A stretch of 64,000 bases of DNA, from contig OOIN01000035.1 of assembly GCA_900323505.1 (NCBI GenBank), positions 310,001 through 374,000 on the forward strand. The letters run 5' to 3'. This document shows, piece after piece, positions 41,501-51,213 of this stretch. How positions within the stretch are numbered: the first letter of the stretch is position 1; each line of letters opens with the position of its first letter. Under the pieces are notes generated by a model. The model saw only the letters and a program-made list of their open reading frames with translations, had not been told where the DNA came from and ran no database searches. The position numbers were made by a program, and so were the translations under genes. The DNA comes from Ustilago trichophora (Eukaryota > Basidiomycota > Ustilaginomycetes > Ustilaginales > Ustilaginaceae).

Positions 41501-44500
41501 ATGTACATCAAGACCCTCACCATTCAGGGCTTCAAGTCCTACAGAGACCAGACCGCCGTAGAGCCTTTCTCGCCGCATCACAATGTCGTCGTCGGTCGAA
41601 ACGGTTCCGGCAAGTCCAACTTCTTCTCAGCCATCCGATTCGTCCTTTCCGATGCCTACACCTCCATGTCGCGCGAGGAGAGGCAGTCGCTCCTTCACGA
41701 CAGTTCCAGCTCCACTTCGGCCACCCTCTCCGCCTTTGTAGAGATCGTCTTTGACAACACCGACAACCGCTTCCCCACCAACGGCAACGAGGTCATCCTT
41801 CGTAGAACCATCGGTCTCAAGAAAGACGAGTACAGCATCGACCGCAAGTCGGCTTCCAAAGCCGATGTCGCCAATCTGCTCGAATCTGCCGGCTTCTCTC
41901 GTAGCAACCCTTACTACATTGTGCCCCAGGGTAGGATCACCCACCTCACCAATGCAAAGGATCACGAACGTCTGGGCCTGCTAAAGGAAGTTGCAGGTAC
42001 ACGCGTCTACGAGCAACGCAGAGCCGAGTCCATCAAGATCATGGAGGATACCACCGCAAAGCGCGCAAAGATCGACGACCTCCTCGAGTACATCGAGAAT
42101 CGTCTGCGCGAACTCGACGACGAGAAGGAGGAGCTTCGCGAATACTACGAAAAGGACCGAGAGCGCAGATGCATCGAGTACAGCTTGCATCAGCGTGAAC
42201 TGACAGAGTGCGCCGAACTGCTCGAGAAGCTCGAGGACGAGCGCAGACGCGATGTCGATGCATCCAACGTTCGAAGAGCCGAGTTCAACGATCGTGAAAA
42301 GCTGCTCGCCCGATTGGAAGCCGAGCTCGCTGCTACCGGTCAGACCATCGAGCAACGCAACTTGGAAAAGAATCAGCTCGAGCACGAAAGACGAGACATT
42401 GCCAAGCACCTTGCCCAGATCGAATCGCTCGTTGAGGAGCTCGAAGAAGTTGGCGAAAAGCGAGCCGATCGACGCGGAGCACTCGAGGCGGAGCTGGCCC
42501 AAATCCGCACAAACGTCCAGCAGAAGCAGACACAGCTCGATCAGCTTCGACCCAACCTCGAAACACTTCATACCGAGGCTGAGCAGCTCCGTGCAGCGCT
42601 CGAAGAGACAAAGGCGCGCGTTTCGGCCTTGTACTCGAAGCAAGGTCGTTCGGCTCAGTTTCGCAATCAACACGATCGTGACGAGTACCTTCGCTCTCAG
42701 ATCGCGGGTATGGACCAATTCCTACGCTCGCAGCAGAACCGAATCGACGAAACTGCCCGCGAACGAGCCAGCGCCTCGGAACGACGCACTGCTGTGCTGC
42801 GCAAGATCGAGGAGATCGAAACCAACCTCGAGAGCCGCAAAGACACCGTCCAGCAGCTCGCCACCGAATACGCTGCCAAGCGCGACCGTCGCGATGAGCT
42901 CTCCGAAGTGCGCAAAGATCTCTGGAAGGAGGAAGAGTCGCTGCGATCTTCGCTTGCCTTTGCTCGAAACGAGCTGTCCAATGCCCAGCGCAAGCTTGTC
43001 GGCATGATGGACAAGGCCACCGTCCAGGGTCTGCTCGCCGTCGAAAAGATCGCTGCCAGACTCGGTCTCGAGGACAATGTCAAAGGCCCCATCTACCAGC
43101 TTTTCTCCGTAGATGACACGTTCAAGACAGCCGTCGAAGTGACGGCTGGTGCCTCCCTCTTCCACGTCGTCGTAGACACGGACGAGACGGCGAGCAAGTT
43201 GCTCGAAGTGATGAATCGCGACAAGAGCGGCCGTGTCACTTTTATGCCGCTCAACCGCCTTCACCCTAAAGAGACCGGCTTTACGGAAACAAAGGACGCC
43301 CTTCCCATGGTCAACAAGCTTACGTTTGACAGAGCGTTGACGCCTGCCTTCCAGCAGATCTTTGGTCGAAGCATCATCTGCCCCAACCTCGAGATTGCCT
43401 CTGCCTACGTGCGCAGTCATGGCATCAACGCCGTTACGCTGGATGGTGACAAGGTGGAGCGCAAGGGTGCTCTCACCGGTGGTTACCAGGATCCCAGACG
43501 TAGCCGACTGGATGCCGTCAACGATGTTCGCAAATGGAAGACGCAGATCGAACAAGACACGGCCAAGCAGCAGGAAGTGCAGCGCCGACTGACCGAGATC
43601 GAGCAGGAGATCACGTCCCTCATGGGTGAAATGTACACGCTGCAGCACCGACGTGATGAGGCGCGAAACTCGCGTGGCCCTCTCATGGAGGAATTGCAGT
43701 GGGCGCGTACCGAAGCCGAGAACCTGGCCCAGCGCCTGCAGAGCATCGAGCGACGTGAAGCCGATCAGAGTTTGGAGCTCAAAGCAGCGCAGACCAAGCG
43801 CGCCGGACTTGAAGAGGAACTGCGCACCCCCATGTCGCAAGGTCTAACCCCACAAGAAGTCGCCCAGCTCGAAAGGCTCAATGCGCAAGAAGACCAGCAG
43901 AAGCGCGAGCTCGCCGACAAGTCCAACGCGCTGGCCGAGCTCAGCAAGCGCCGTTCCATCCTCGAAATCGATCTCTTTGAAAACCTGCGCCGACGTCAAG
44001 AAGAGATCGGAACGCAGCTCGAAGCGCTCGGCGAGTCTCTTGGTGGCGATGACGACACCGGTGCTGCCTCTGTCCAGGACGTATCCGCCCGCAAGCGCGA
44101 GATCGACGCACTCCGCCGTCGCATCTCTGACCGCGAAAAACGCATCAAGGCCATCGAAACCGAACTCGACCGATTGACCCAATCCATCCAAGACGTCCAA
44201 ACCACCTACGACAAGACCAAAGCCGATCAAGCCGAAGATGCACGTAGCATTGCGCGTCAGCAGAAATCTGTAGAGCGTTACCTCTCCAAACGGTCTCGTC
44301 TGTTGGAGCAGCGCGATCGATGCAACCAGGACATCCGCGATCTGGGCGTCTTGCCCGAAGAAGCGTTTGAAAAGTACATCAACACGCATGCGGACCGACT
44401 GCTGAAGAATCTGCACAAGGTCAACGAGAGTCTGAAAAAGTTCAGCCATGTCAACAAGAAGGCGGTAGAGCAGTACAACTCGTTTACAAAGCAGAGGGAT

Positions 44501-45148
44501 CAGTTGTTGGAGAGGAGGGGAGAGTTGGAGGCGAGTGGCGAGAGTATTCAGGAGTTGATCGATGTGTTGGATCAGAGGAAGGATGAGGCGATTGAGCGGA
44601 CTTTCAAGCAGGTGAGTCGGTACTTTGAGGAGGTGTTTGAAAAGTTGGTTCCAGCAGGGAGGGGTAGGTTGATTATGCAGCGTCGTGCTGATCTTGCACC
44701 ATCTGGTGGTGGTGGTGGGGATGAATCGGAAGAAGAGCGGCCGGGTCAGGTGGAGAACTATACAGGTGTATCGATCAAAGTGTCGTTCAACTCGAAGCAC
44801 GACGAAGGACTACGGATCCAGCAACTCTCTGGTGGTCAGAAATCTTTGGTTGCACTTGCGACCGTCTTCGCCATTCAGAAATGCGACCCTGCCCCCTTCT
44901 ACCTGTTCGACGAGATCGATGCCAATTTGGACGCACTCTACCGAACCGCGGTGGCAAACATGATCAGGGAGTTGGCCGAAAACGCACAGTTCATCACAAC
45001 CACCTTTAGACCCGAAATGGTCCAAGTGGCAAAGAAACACTACGGTGTACTGTTCGACGTCAACAAGGTCAGCAGCATTAGGAGTATCAGTAGGGACGAG
45101 GCGAATGAATTTGTAGAGGCGGCGGCTACGACGGAGCCACCGCGTTAG
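41501..45148 (+). CDS. SMC3: cohesin subunit SMC3
   Basis: Single-exon protein of 1215 residues, the normal SMC3 length. With Smc1 and the kleisin it forms the cohesin ring that holds sister chromatids together. The start MYIKTLTIQGFKSYRDQT is the conserved SMC3 N-terminus. Walker A is GRNGSGKS at 32-39. The Eco1 acetylation pair is KK at 107-108 in GLKKDEY. Coiled coils flank a hinge at about 515-680 (KGPIYQLFSVDDTFKTAVEV, then GGYQDPRRSRLDA). The ABC signature LSGGQ begins at 1109 and Walker B gives DEID at 1137-1140. All catalytic parts are present. It is followed on the same strand by a lipid kinase gene. A tiny upstream open frame precedes it. Confidence 0.97.
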   Translation: MYIKTLTIQGFKSYRDQTAVEPFSPHHNVVVGRNGSGKSNFFSAIRFVLSDAYTSMSREERQSLLHDSSSSTSATLSAFVEIVFDNTDNRFPTNGNEVILRRTIGLKKDEYSIDRKSASKADVANLLESAGFSRSNPYYIVPQGRITHLTNAKDHERLGLLKEVAGTRVYEQRRAESIKIMEDTTAKRAKIDDLLEYIENRLRELDDEKEELREYYEKDRERRCIEYSLHQRELTECAELLEKLEDERRRDVDASNVRRAEFNDREKLLARLEAELAATGQTIEQRNLEKNQLEHERRDIAKHLAQIESLVEELEEVGEKRADRRGALEAELAQIRTNVQQKQTQLDQLRPNLETLHTEAEQLRAALEETKARVSALYSKQGRSAQFRNQHDRDEYLRSQIAGMDQFLRSQQNRIDETARERASASERRTAVLRKIEEIETNLESRKDTVQQLATEYAAKRDRRDELSEVRKDLWKEEESLRSSLAFARNELSNAQRKLVGMMDKATVQGLLAVEKIAARLGLEDNVKGPIYQLFSVDDTFKTAVEVTAGASLFHVVVDTDETASKLLEVMNRDKSGRVTFMPLNRLHPKETGFTETKDALPMVNKLTFDRALTPAFQQIFGRSIICPNLEIASAYVRSHGINAVTLDGDKVERKGALTGGYQDPRRSRLDAVNDVRKWKTQIEQDTAKQQEVQRRLTEIEQEITSLMGEMYTLQHRRDEARNSRGPLMEELQWARTEAENLAQRLQSIERREADQSLELKAAQTKRAGLEEELRTPMSQGLTPQEVAQLERLNAQEDQQKRELADKSNALAELSKRRSILEIDLFENLRRRQEEIGTQLEALGESLGGDDDTGAASVQDVSARKREIDALRRRISDREKRIKAIETELDRLTQSIQDVQTTYDKTKADQAEDARSIARQQKSVERYLSKRSRLLEQRDRCNQDIRDLGVLPEEAFEKYINTHADRLLKNLHKVNESLKKFSHVNKKAVEQYNSFTKQRDQLLERRGELEASGESIQELIDVLDQRKDEAIERTFKQVSRYFEEVFEKLVPAGRGRLIMQRRADLAPSGGGGGDESEEERPGQVENYTGVSIKVSFNSKHDEGLRIQQLSGGQKSLVALATVFAIQKCDPAPFYLFDEIDANLDALYRTAVANMIRELAENAQFITTTFRPEMVQVAKKHYGVLFDVNKVSSIRSISRDEANEFVEAAATTEPPR

Positions 45149-45245
45149 CGAAAGAGGGGGAGCGCTTGGTTTGTAGTCTTGTATTGTGTCTCTGTCGAGT
45201 GATGCAATTCGGAAAAGAGATATATGTGTTCATCTTGGAGAGGGC

Positions 45246-45314
<69 letters not shown>

Positions 45315-45549
45315 GTGTTTGAGAAGGGTAAAGAAAGCAGAGCTGACGCACGAGCCAGGGTGGAAGTGTGGACCCTTGGACCCTGAAATTTGTGGAAGCA
45401 ATCTGAAAACGCGCCATCTCGCCTTACGTTTCACGTATTATGTTGACGAGTTGCCATCATCACCTATTTCGTCTCGCGAACCTTTTCCTTTTTCGGATAC
45501 TAGGTCTGCAAGGAAAAGTGCATATACTACCTTTACGACGCTGGCCAAG
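45149..45549. other. intergenic region, SMC3 to lipid kinase
   Basis: 401 bases holding a compound GA then GT microsatellite at 45251-45312. The lipid-kinase frame is open upstream to 45319 but lacks an ATG before 45550. Confidence 0.6.
45251..45312. repeat. compound GA/GT microsatellite
   Basis: About 16 GA units directly followed by about 15 GT units. Confidence 0.9.
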
Positions 45550-46893
45550 ATGTTGCGAAGAAAGGTCGAAATTGTCCTTAACCCAGCATCAGGATCCGGT
45601 CTCTCGTCGTTGTTGGTCGAATCGCGTATCAAGCCTCTACTCCTCGCGTCTGACCCTTCGGTTGAGGTCCATATTCGAAGGACGGAAGGTGAGGGAGATG
45701 CGGTGCGAATAGGACGGGATATTCGTCGGGAGTATGTTTCATCTGGGGATACAGTGGATATAGTGTTGGTTGGAGGTGATGGGACTACGCATGAGCTTTT
45801 GAATGGGATCTACCTCTCACCTCGCGTCTCGAGTTGTGAGCAAAGGGCAGGAGGGAAAGAGGAGGAGGGTGTTGGGGTTAGACTAGCACTTGTTCCAGCG
45901 GGGACAGCCAACGCGCTCTTTTCAGCCCTGTATCCAAACCTATGGACTCAAGAGATCCAACAGTGCGTCGCATCTACTTCCTCCATCGACAATCTTTCGG
46001 AAACGATACTCGAGGTGATGCTCAAAAGCGTCGCTACCCTCGCCAAATCTCTCTCCCCTCCTGCTACAGTCGCAAGGGGAAAAGAGACAAGGTTGCATGT
46101 GCTTCCCCTCATGCTCAACACCCTGGTTCGAACCAACAACCTCAAAGAGGACAAGCAGCTGCTTAGCCATCTAGTCACATCGCATGCGCTTCATGCGGCG
46201 ATCTTGCACGATGCAGATACGCCCGCTATGCGAGCTCGATATGCCGGTATCGAACGGTTTAAGATCGCCGCTCAACAGAATGCCACCAAGTGGATTGGGG
46301 GGGTTCTCACTCTGCATCCTAGAAACGAAGGCGGAGGAGGGGTGCTGAGGTATTCTGCCTCTAGGAAAAGGTTTGAATTGTTTGCAGAGGCAGAGCTGGT
46401 GCTGGAGGGACCCTTTTTATACGTAAATGCGATGCTGACGGATAGGTTGGAGAGTGGGTTTATTCCGGCTCCTCTTTCTTCGGCTTTTGGGGACGAAGGA
46501 GGGTTGGTAGAGGGAGTGGTCGATGTGGTTGTTATTCGTCCTAGGAGGGATCCTCAGCTTTCAAAGGATGGAGGAGAAGGAGAGGAGGCAGGGGTGAAAT
46601 TTGCAATGACTAGACTGGGCGATATTACAAGTGGTATGTATGATGGTGGGAAGCATGTCAATTTGACCTATGGAGAAGAAGAGGACGATGTGATGGTGGA
46701 GTACTTCAGATGTTCAGGGTACGATTTTGTTCCGTCGATACAGAAGGGAGATGAGGAGGAGGAGGAGGAGGAAGATAAGGGAAGACTGGTCTGTACCGAT
46801 GGATATATTTCGTTTGCCGATCGGGTGAGTGTCAGGAGATGGTCGACGGATAGTGGGGATGGGAAGGTTGCTCCTCCTCTCATTTGGCGTTGA
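45550..46893 (+). CDS. diacylglycerol/sphingoid-base kinase-like protein
   Basis: Protein of 447 residues with a DAGK-type catalytic domain starting at its N-terminus: KVEIVLNPASGSG near residues 5-17, the nucleotide loop GGDGTTHELLNG from residue 75, and VPAGTANALF near 117. The C-terminal half has the second-domain pattern of long-chain-base and ceramide kinases, ending with a DGYISF strand. Such enzymes phosphorylate sphingoid bases, ceramide or diacylglycerol; the substrate cannot be told from sequence. Yeast Lcb4/Lcb5 have long N-terminal extensions that are absent here. A Glu run interrupts the C-terminal part. The frame is open upstream to a TTG at 45319, but 45550 is the only ATG before the domain, so an upstream exon cannot be excluded. 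Confidence 0.75.
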   Translation: MLRRKVEIVLNPASGSGLSSLLVESRIKPLLLASDPSVEVHIRRTEGEGDAVRIGRDIRREYVSSGDTVDIVLVGGDGTTHELLNGIYLSPRVSSCEQRAGGKEEEGVGVRLALVPAGTANALFSALYPNLWTQEIQQCVASTSSIDNLSETILEVMLKSVATLAKSLSPPATVARGKETRLHVLPLMLNTLVRTNNLKEDKQLLSHLVTSHALHAAILHDADTPAMRARYAGIERFKIAAQQNATKWIGGVLTLHPRNEGGGGVLRYSASRKRFELFAEAELVLEGPFLYVNAMLTDRLESGFIPAPLSSAFGDEGGLVEGVVDVVVIRPRRDPQLSKDGGEGEEAGVKFAMTRLGDITSGMYDGGKHVNLTYGEEEDDVMVEYFRCSGYDFVPSIQKGDEEEEEEEDKGRLVCTDGYISFADRVSVRRWSTDSGDGKVAPPLIWR

Positions 46894-47496
46894 TCATCAA
46901 GTCCATCTTCGACCCAATCTATACTTTACAACGAGCCATTTCAGTCTGATTCTGTGCCTGTACTTGCGTATCTGGCTGTCAAACCGTGTACGGTATGCAG
47001 TATCATCCTCGTGTAGCATAACGAAGGAGGTTACAGTAAACAGGTTGCGTGAGGTGTGGTGCGACTTGAATCGACCCGATGCAAAAGTGACAAAGCCCGA
47101 TTGGAGGGGAAGACAGCATGCAGAATGCGGTCCACACGTCTTCTGCAGCACATTCCCGTAACTCGGAGACAAAATGAGGCGACCACGTATCAACACACCT
47201 GAAACTGCCGTACAGCAGTACCGCGTGGTGGTGCAGCTGGCAAAAAAACAAAAGTACAGCGCACGCGCCTTTTTGGGTCCAATTTCGAGAGTTCTCGTGC
47301 GATTCCCCAGGTCTTTTTTTTTTGGAGTGAGAGCGGAGGGGCACTGTCCATCCCAGAGTGTCCGACACGAAACCAACACATGGACAAAGCTTCTCATCCC
47401 CATTCTTCCCACCACCACCATCACCTTTTTTTTTCTTTCTTTGTTTATTTATCAGCGTCACCTTCTACACAGCAGGTAGACTCTACATCGTTCAAG
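46894..47496. other. intergenic region upstream of ERD2
   Basis: 603 bases, no gene seen. T-rich runs occur near 47317-47325 and 47426-47445, close to the ERD2 start. Confidence 0.5.
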
Positions 47497-48364
47497 ATGA
47501 ACATCTTTCGATTGGCAGGAGACTTTGCCCATCTCGCGTCCATCTTTATCCTACTGCACAAGATCCAACTTTCCAAATCATGTCGTGGAATCTCGTTCAA
47601 GACGCAACTGCTCTACACGGTGGTGTTTGTTACGCGATATTTGGATCTCTTCCACGAAAACTCGCTGTATCGATTCATCATGAAGCTCTTCTTCATCGGT
47701 TCGAGCGTCTACGTCCTCTATCTGATGAAGGTCAAATTCCGTCCTACGCACGATCCTGCCATCGACACGATCAGATTGGAATACCTCATGGGCCCTTGCT
47801 TCGCCCTAGCTCTCCTGTTTCACTACCACTTTGACTTCACCGAAATCATGTGGACTTTCAGCATCTATCTCGAGGCAGTCGCCATCCTTCCTCAGCTGTT
47901 CATGCTCCAGAGAACGGGTGAGGCAGAAGCTATAACCACACATTACATCTTCGCTTTGGGCGCTTATAGAGCTCTCTACATCCCCAATTGGTTGTATAGG
48001 TACGTAACATCTTTACACTGCCGTTCGAGATCCCATCAAAGCCTGATCAGACCCCAAATCGCTGACACACACAATATCCCGGAAACCTCCTTCTTCTCCT
48101 TCTTGACAGGTACATTGCACACAATGAGATCGACCCAATCTCGATCTTGTCCGGTCTAGTTCAGACAGGTCTCTATCTCGACTTTTTCTACGGTACGTCC
48201 TTTCACTCCCCCTCGCCATCTTTCCAGTGCACACAATCCCATACGATGAAGAGAAGAAAAGTAACGATGCTGACATGTGAAATGTTTTTGCTATTGGAAT
48301 TTGCTTTGGAATAGTGTACTTTACAAAAGTTATGAAGGGCGAAAAGTTCGAGTTGCCTGCATGA
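47497..48364 (+). CDS. ERD2: ER lumen protein-retaining receptor (KDEL receptor)
   Basis: Three exons: 47497-47999, 48110-48192 and 48315-48364. Introns of 110 and 122 bases have GTACGT donors and CAG/TAG acceptors, with CTGAC branch-like motifs near 48062 and 48268. The spliced protein has 211 residues, matching the 212 of animal receptors. The start is MNIFRLAGDFAHLASIFILL, followed by SCRGISFKTQLLY, TRYLDLF and seven membrane segments. The joins give NWLYRYIAHNEIDPIS and then LDFFYVYFTKVMKG, as expected. The protein cycles between Golgi and ER and returns soluble ER residents. The upstream in-frame extension (His-rich) is not part of the family, so the ATG at 47497 is chosen. Confidence 0.95.
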
Positions 48365-48718
48365 GCAGCTTCTGTTTCTCCCGGTGGGTGGTAGGGTTGG
48401 AACTTTTGCTGGCCGAAGGATAGGCTATGGTGTAGCATGGTGAGAGGAAAGGAGAGAGAAAGAGAATCGATCGGGGACAGATGCAAGAGCCAACGACAGC
48501 TCAAAACGAAGCAAAGGTCTTTCAACTACTAAGGTTCGATAAGGCTCGAAAGTATTGGTCCGCGTGATTCTTTTTTTTTTTTAAGTTGATGCTTAAAAGT
48601 AACGTTTATTCGAGACCTTCTTATAGTGTGTGAAGGTGTGAACTACGACCTTCCGGTGTTATCAAGAAGAAGGCTCAAAGATATCATGTCAAAAATGAGA
48701 AAAAAAGGAAAAAACAAA
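48365..48718. other. intergenic region, ERD2 to tRNA gene
   Basis: 354 bases of 3' flank of both ERD2 and the convergent tRNA gene. A T-run lies at about 48571-48582. No gene is seen. Confidence 0.55.
48700..48714 (-). terminator. RNA polymerase III terminator of tRNA-Phe
   Basis: On the minus strand a T6 run (48714-48709) begins 5 bases after the tRNA 3' end and a T7 run (48706-48700) follows. This is a standard Pol III stop. Confidence 0.8.
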
Positions 48719-48833
48719 TGCTCCTTACCTGGGTCGAACAGGTGACCTCCCGATAAAGTCCACTTGCAACAGTGGCGACTTGCAGAAACTGAATTCTTCA
48801 GTCGGACGCTCGTACCAACTGAGCTAAAGAAGC
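48719..48833 (-). tRNA. tRNA-Phe (GAA) with a 41-base intron
   Basis: Read on the minus strand from 48833. The acceptor stem GCTTCTT pairs with AAGGAGC (one G-T wobble), with discriminator A at 48719. The D stem is GCTC/GAGC. The anticodon stem TCCGA pairs with TCGGG in the second exon, and the loop is CT-GAA-G-A. The T arm is ACCTG-TTCGACC-CAGGT. Exon 1 is 48833-48796 and exon 2 is 48754-48719, giving a 74-base mature tRNA without CCA. The intron, 48795-48755, sits directly after the base 3' to the anticodon, the canonical site, and contains TTC that can pair with GAA. Box A (48826-48815) and box B are both present. Confidence 0.93.
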
Positions 48834-49040
48834 GCGTGATGTTCCAAATGTGTTGAAGTTGTATTTATATAGTTCACGTTGATGATTTTCTAGGGGTTTC
48901 GGTTTGTGGGGACAAGTCTTTGTTGTGCGAGATGGATATCAAACCCCATCAGATTTCTCGGATAGACAAGGATGTAACGAAAGCAAAAAATATAAACACA
49001 GTGGCAGGAAGGGGTTAAAGAATGAAGCAGAGTGACATTA

Positions 49041-50675
49041 TCAAGTTGCGAGCGGTTGGTTTTTGGGGAGGGAAAGTTGGGCGAGGATGGTGCGGCGTGC
49101 TTTATCCATGGAGGTTTGGCAACGTGCACGTCTTCGTTGTGCGAACCAGAGGAGGAGGTCTAGTATTACTATCCACCAGAGACGGTGTATCGAGTCGCTT
49201 TTTACCACGATAAAGAGGGGATTGTTGGAGTTTGATTCGATAGTAGAGGTTGTAGTGAGGGGTTGGGTGGTGGTTATTGAAGGTGATACAGTTGGAGTTG
49301 GGGTTGGGGTTGGGGTTGGGGGGAATAAGGATGCGTTTGGCGATGAATCAGCAGTAGTGGTGGTGGGGATGGGGGCGGAGGATGAGGTAGTATTAAACGA
49401 AGACAAAGAAGCAGTGGAAGTTGGGCGTACAGTAGCCATATCGGAAGGAGTTGGGAAAAAAGTAATCTGCCTTCGAACGAGTTTCGTCATTGACCGAGTA
49501 GCTGTTGCAGCACTTTGGACATTTGTTGAAGCCCGATCGCTATCCAACATCTTGGTGGTTGTATTTGGACTAGACGAAGGTATGATTGAGGGATTTTGAC
49601 TCGTACTACTTCCCCCGTAGCCGCTTGCATTCGCAGCAGCCATGTTTGTACTGAAAGAAGGCATCTGATCACCACCAACACCAGGCGACAGAGAGGTTGG
49701 AAAATACCCCACTGGACCAGCGGCGAATTTCGAATTGACCACCACAGCAACAGCAATCGTTCCCAGTGCCGACAGAAGCAAAAGTGGTACGGTCAGCTTT
49801 TTGGCTTTGCGAGAATATCGCATCAGCACAGGCGTCGGTTTGGGTCCGCTTTCGATGGAAGAAAGGCATTGGGTTGTCACTGGTTCGGTGTAGCTAGGGG
49901 GTTGGGCGACTTTGGCTTCGGGTTCGGAAGGCGGGGTTTTGGTGTCGATCAACGTCGTCGAGCTTTCGTTGGAGGAAAGGGTGCTATTTGGTAGGATGGG
50001 TTCTTGGGGGTTGTTCTGAAGCTTAGCGGCAAAGGAAGGAAACAGGGCGTCTAAATCGGAGCCAATATGGATGATAAAGGTCAAAAGATGGACAAGTGCA
50101 GAACTCGCAATCACGACCGCTATCCAAAGAGGCAATCCCGTAGGCAGCGTCGCAGACGAACCTGATATGACGCCAGGAGCTCCGCCTAAAAAGCTTGCAA
50201 CACTTGCTGTAGCTACACCAGCTGTACCGGTCGAAACAGGGGCATTTCTCATGGCGCTAGAAGTCACAGCCTTAGATGTACGTGCTTCTGTCGAGTTACC
50301 CACGGGGAAGAGCTGCTCTAAGTGGCTCTGAAACGTAGCCATGGAATTGAGATGATCCGAATAATCAGGCTTGAACGTCCACGAAAGTCTTGTGCAGGAA
50401 CTTGTCGTGGGTAGACTTGCAATCCAAGACTGAACAATCTGGCTCTGCGCCGTGCTGGAGAGATTCAGCGCATCAGGCAGAGACTTGGCCGCCAAGTCGG
50501 GCAAACGTATGCACGACGAAAGAGGACCAAAGGTGAGGAGAGTCACCATGGCTTCGTTCTGACTGTTGGAAGTGGCATTGGTGACGATGTTGGTAGCGGC
50601 GATATTGCTCGAATTGGCAGCCAAGCTGGTGGTTGGCAAGGGGGTGGTGTTGGTGCTGTTGGAGATGGTGCTCAT
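49041..50675 (-). CDS. Ser/Thr-rich membrane protein of unknown function
   Basis: Protein of 544 residues with no recognised domain. The first 170 residues are Ser/Thr/Asn-rich with many potential N-glycosylation sites and a FGPLSSC phrase. Hydrophobic segments lie at about 175-200 (LPLWIAVVIASSALVHLLTF), about 292-312 (VPLLLLSALGTIAVAVVV) and about 497-512 (WWIVILDLLLWFA). Between the last two is a Ser/Thr/Pro-rich stretch with five Pro-Thr repeats. The FGxxxxC phrase before membrane spans weakly recalls SUR7/PalI proteins, but a first membrane span is missing. The frame is open upstream to a TTG at 50741; the ATG at 50675 is the first. An unseen upstream exon is possible, since ACATAG just before 50741 could be a splice acceptor. 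Confidence 0.5.
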   Translation of the reverse strand: MSTISNSTNTTPLPTTSLAANSSNIAATNIVTNATSNSQNEAMVTLLTFGPLSSCIRLPDLAAKSLPDALNLSSTAQSQIVQSWIASLPTTSSCTRLSWTFKPDYSDHLNSMATFQSHLEQLFPVGNSTEARTSKAVTSSAMRNAPVSTGTAGVATASVASFLGGAPGVISGSSATLPTGLPLWIAVVIASSALVHLLTFIIHIGSDLDALFPSFAAKLQNNPQEPILPNSTLSSNESSTTLIDTKTPPSEPEAKVAQPPSYTEPVTTQCLSSIESGPKPTPVLMRYSRKAKKLTVPLLLLSALGTIAVAVVVNSKFAAGPVGYFPTSLSPGVGGDQMPSFSTNMAAANASGYGGSSTSQNPSIIPSSSPNTTTKMLDSDRASTNVQSAATATRSMTKLVRRQITFFPTPSDMATVRPTSTASLSSFNTTSSSAPIPTTTTADSSPNASLFPPTPTPTPTPTVSPSITTTQPLTTTSTIESNSNNPLFIVVKSDSIHRLWWIVILDLLLWFAQRRRARCQTSMDKARRTILAQLSLPKNQPLAT

Positions 50676-51213
50676 GTTGGTGATGGTGTTGGAGAGTGTT
50701 CGCAGGTCGGGAGAGAAATAGCGAGGAGCAAAGGTCTCCAACTATGTTGTGTCGCTGAGTAGAGGTTGAAAGGGACGCCTCGCTGGCTGTTCAAAGGGGT
50801 TTTCTCCATCTTTATGCTCGAGTAATCGGCTGTCAAAGGTGCTCGTATTGTGCGCAAAACAAAGGGAAGAAAAGACGGGTGAGAGACAATGGGAATATTC
50901 AGCCCTCTGGCAAGTCTCAAGGGTGCTACCGTGATTGACGCCGTCTGCGGCCAAGGAAGGCAGCACACATGGAATTTGAGTGAGATTGTCAAAGGGCAGA
51001 ACAATGCTTTTTGACAGCGAGTGCGTGTGGTGGGCACGAAGAACAAAGGGGAAGTTATCACGTTTGGTGACGCGTCGAGACACCGCATATGGTGGGGTGA
51101 GAAAGGGTAGAAAGGGAATGTCCGGTGTGACTGACAAGCCAGAGTATAAGAACGGAGCAAGGCGATGGAAGGGGGTGTCTCACTACCATCCCTCTTGTCT
51201 CGTTCAAGACGTC
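50676..51213. other. intergenic region between divergent membrane-protein frames
   Basis: 538 bases. Short minus-strand open frames exist but none is recognisable. Possible 5' exon or promoter of the 49041-50675 gene. Confidence 0.4.

Noticed and set aside
42722..44800. Long antisense open frames (372 and 318 codons) across SMC3
   Set aside because: They mirror strongly biased SMC3 codons; the SMC3 frame has all conserved motifs and the antisense products match nothing.
46128..46142. GGTTCGAACC resembling a tRNA T-loop
   Set aside because: It lies inside the lipid-kinase coding frame and no acceptor or anticodon arm surrounds it.
49291..49323. GGGGTT repeats as an internal telomere-like sequence
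   Set aside because: They encode an in-frame Pro-Thr repeat on the minus strand and differ from the TTAGGG repeat usual in filamentous fungi.
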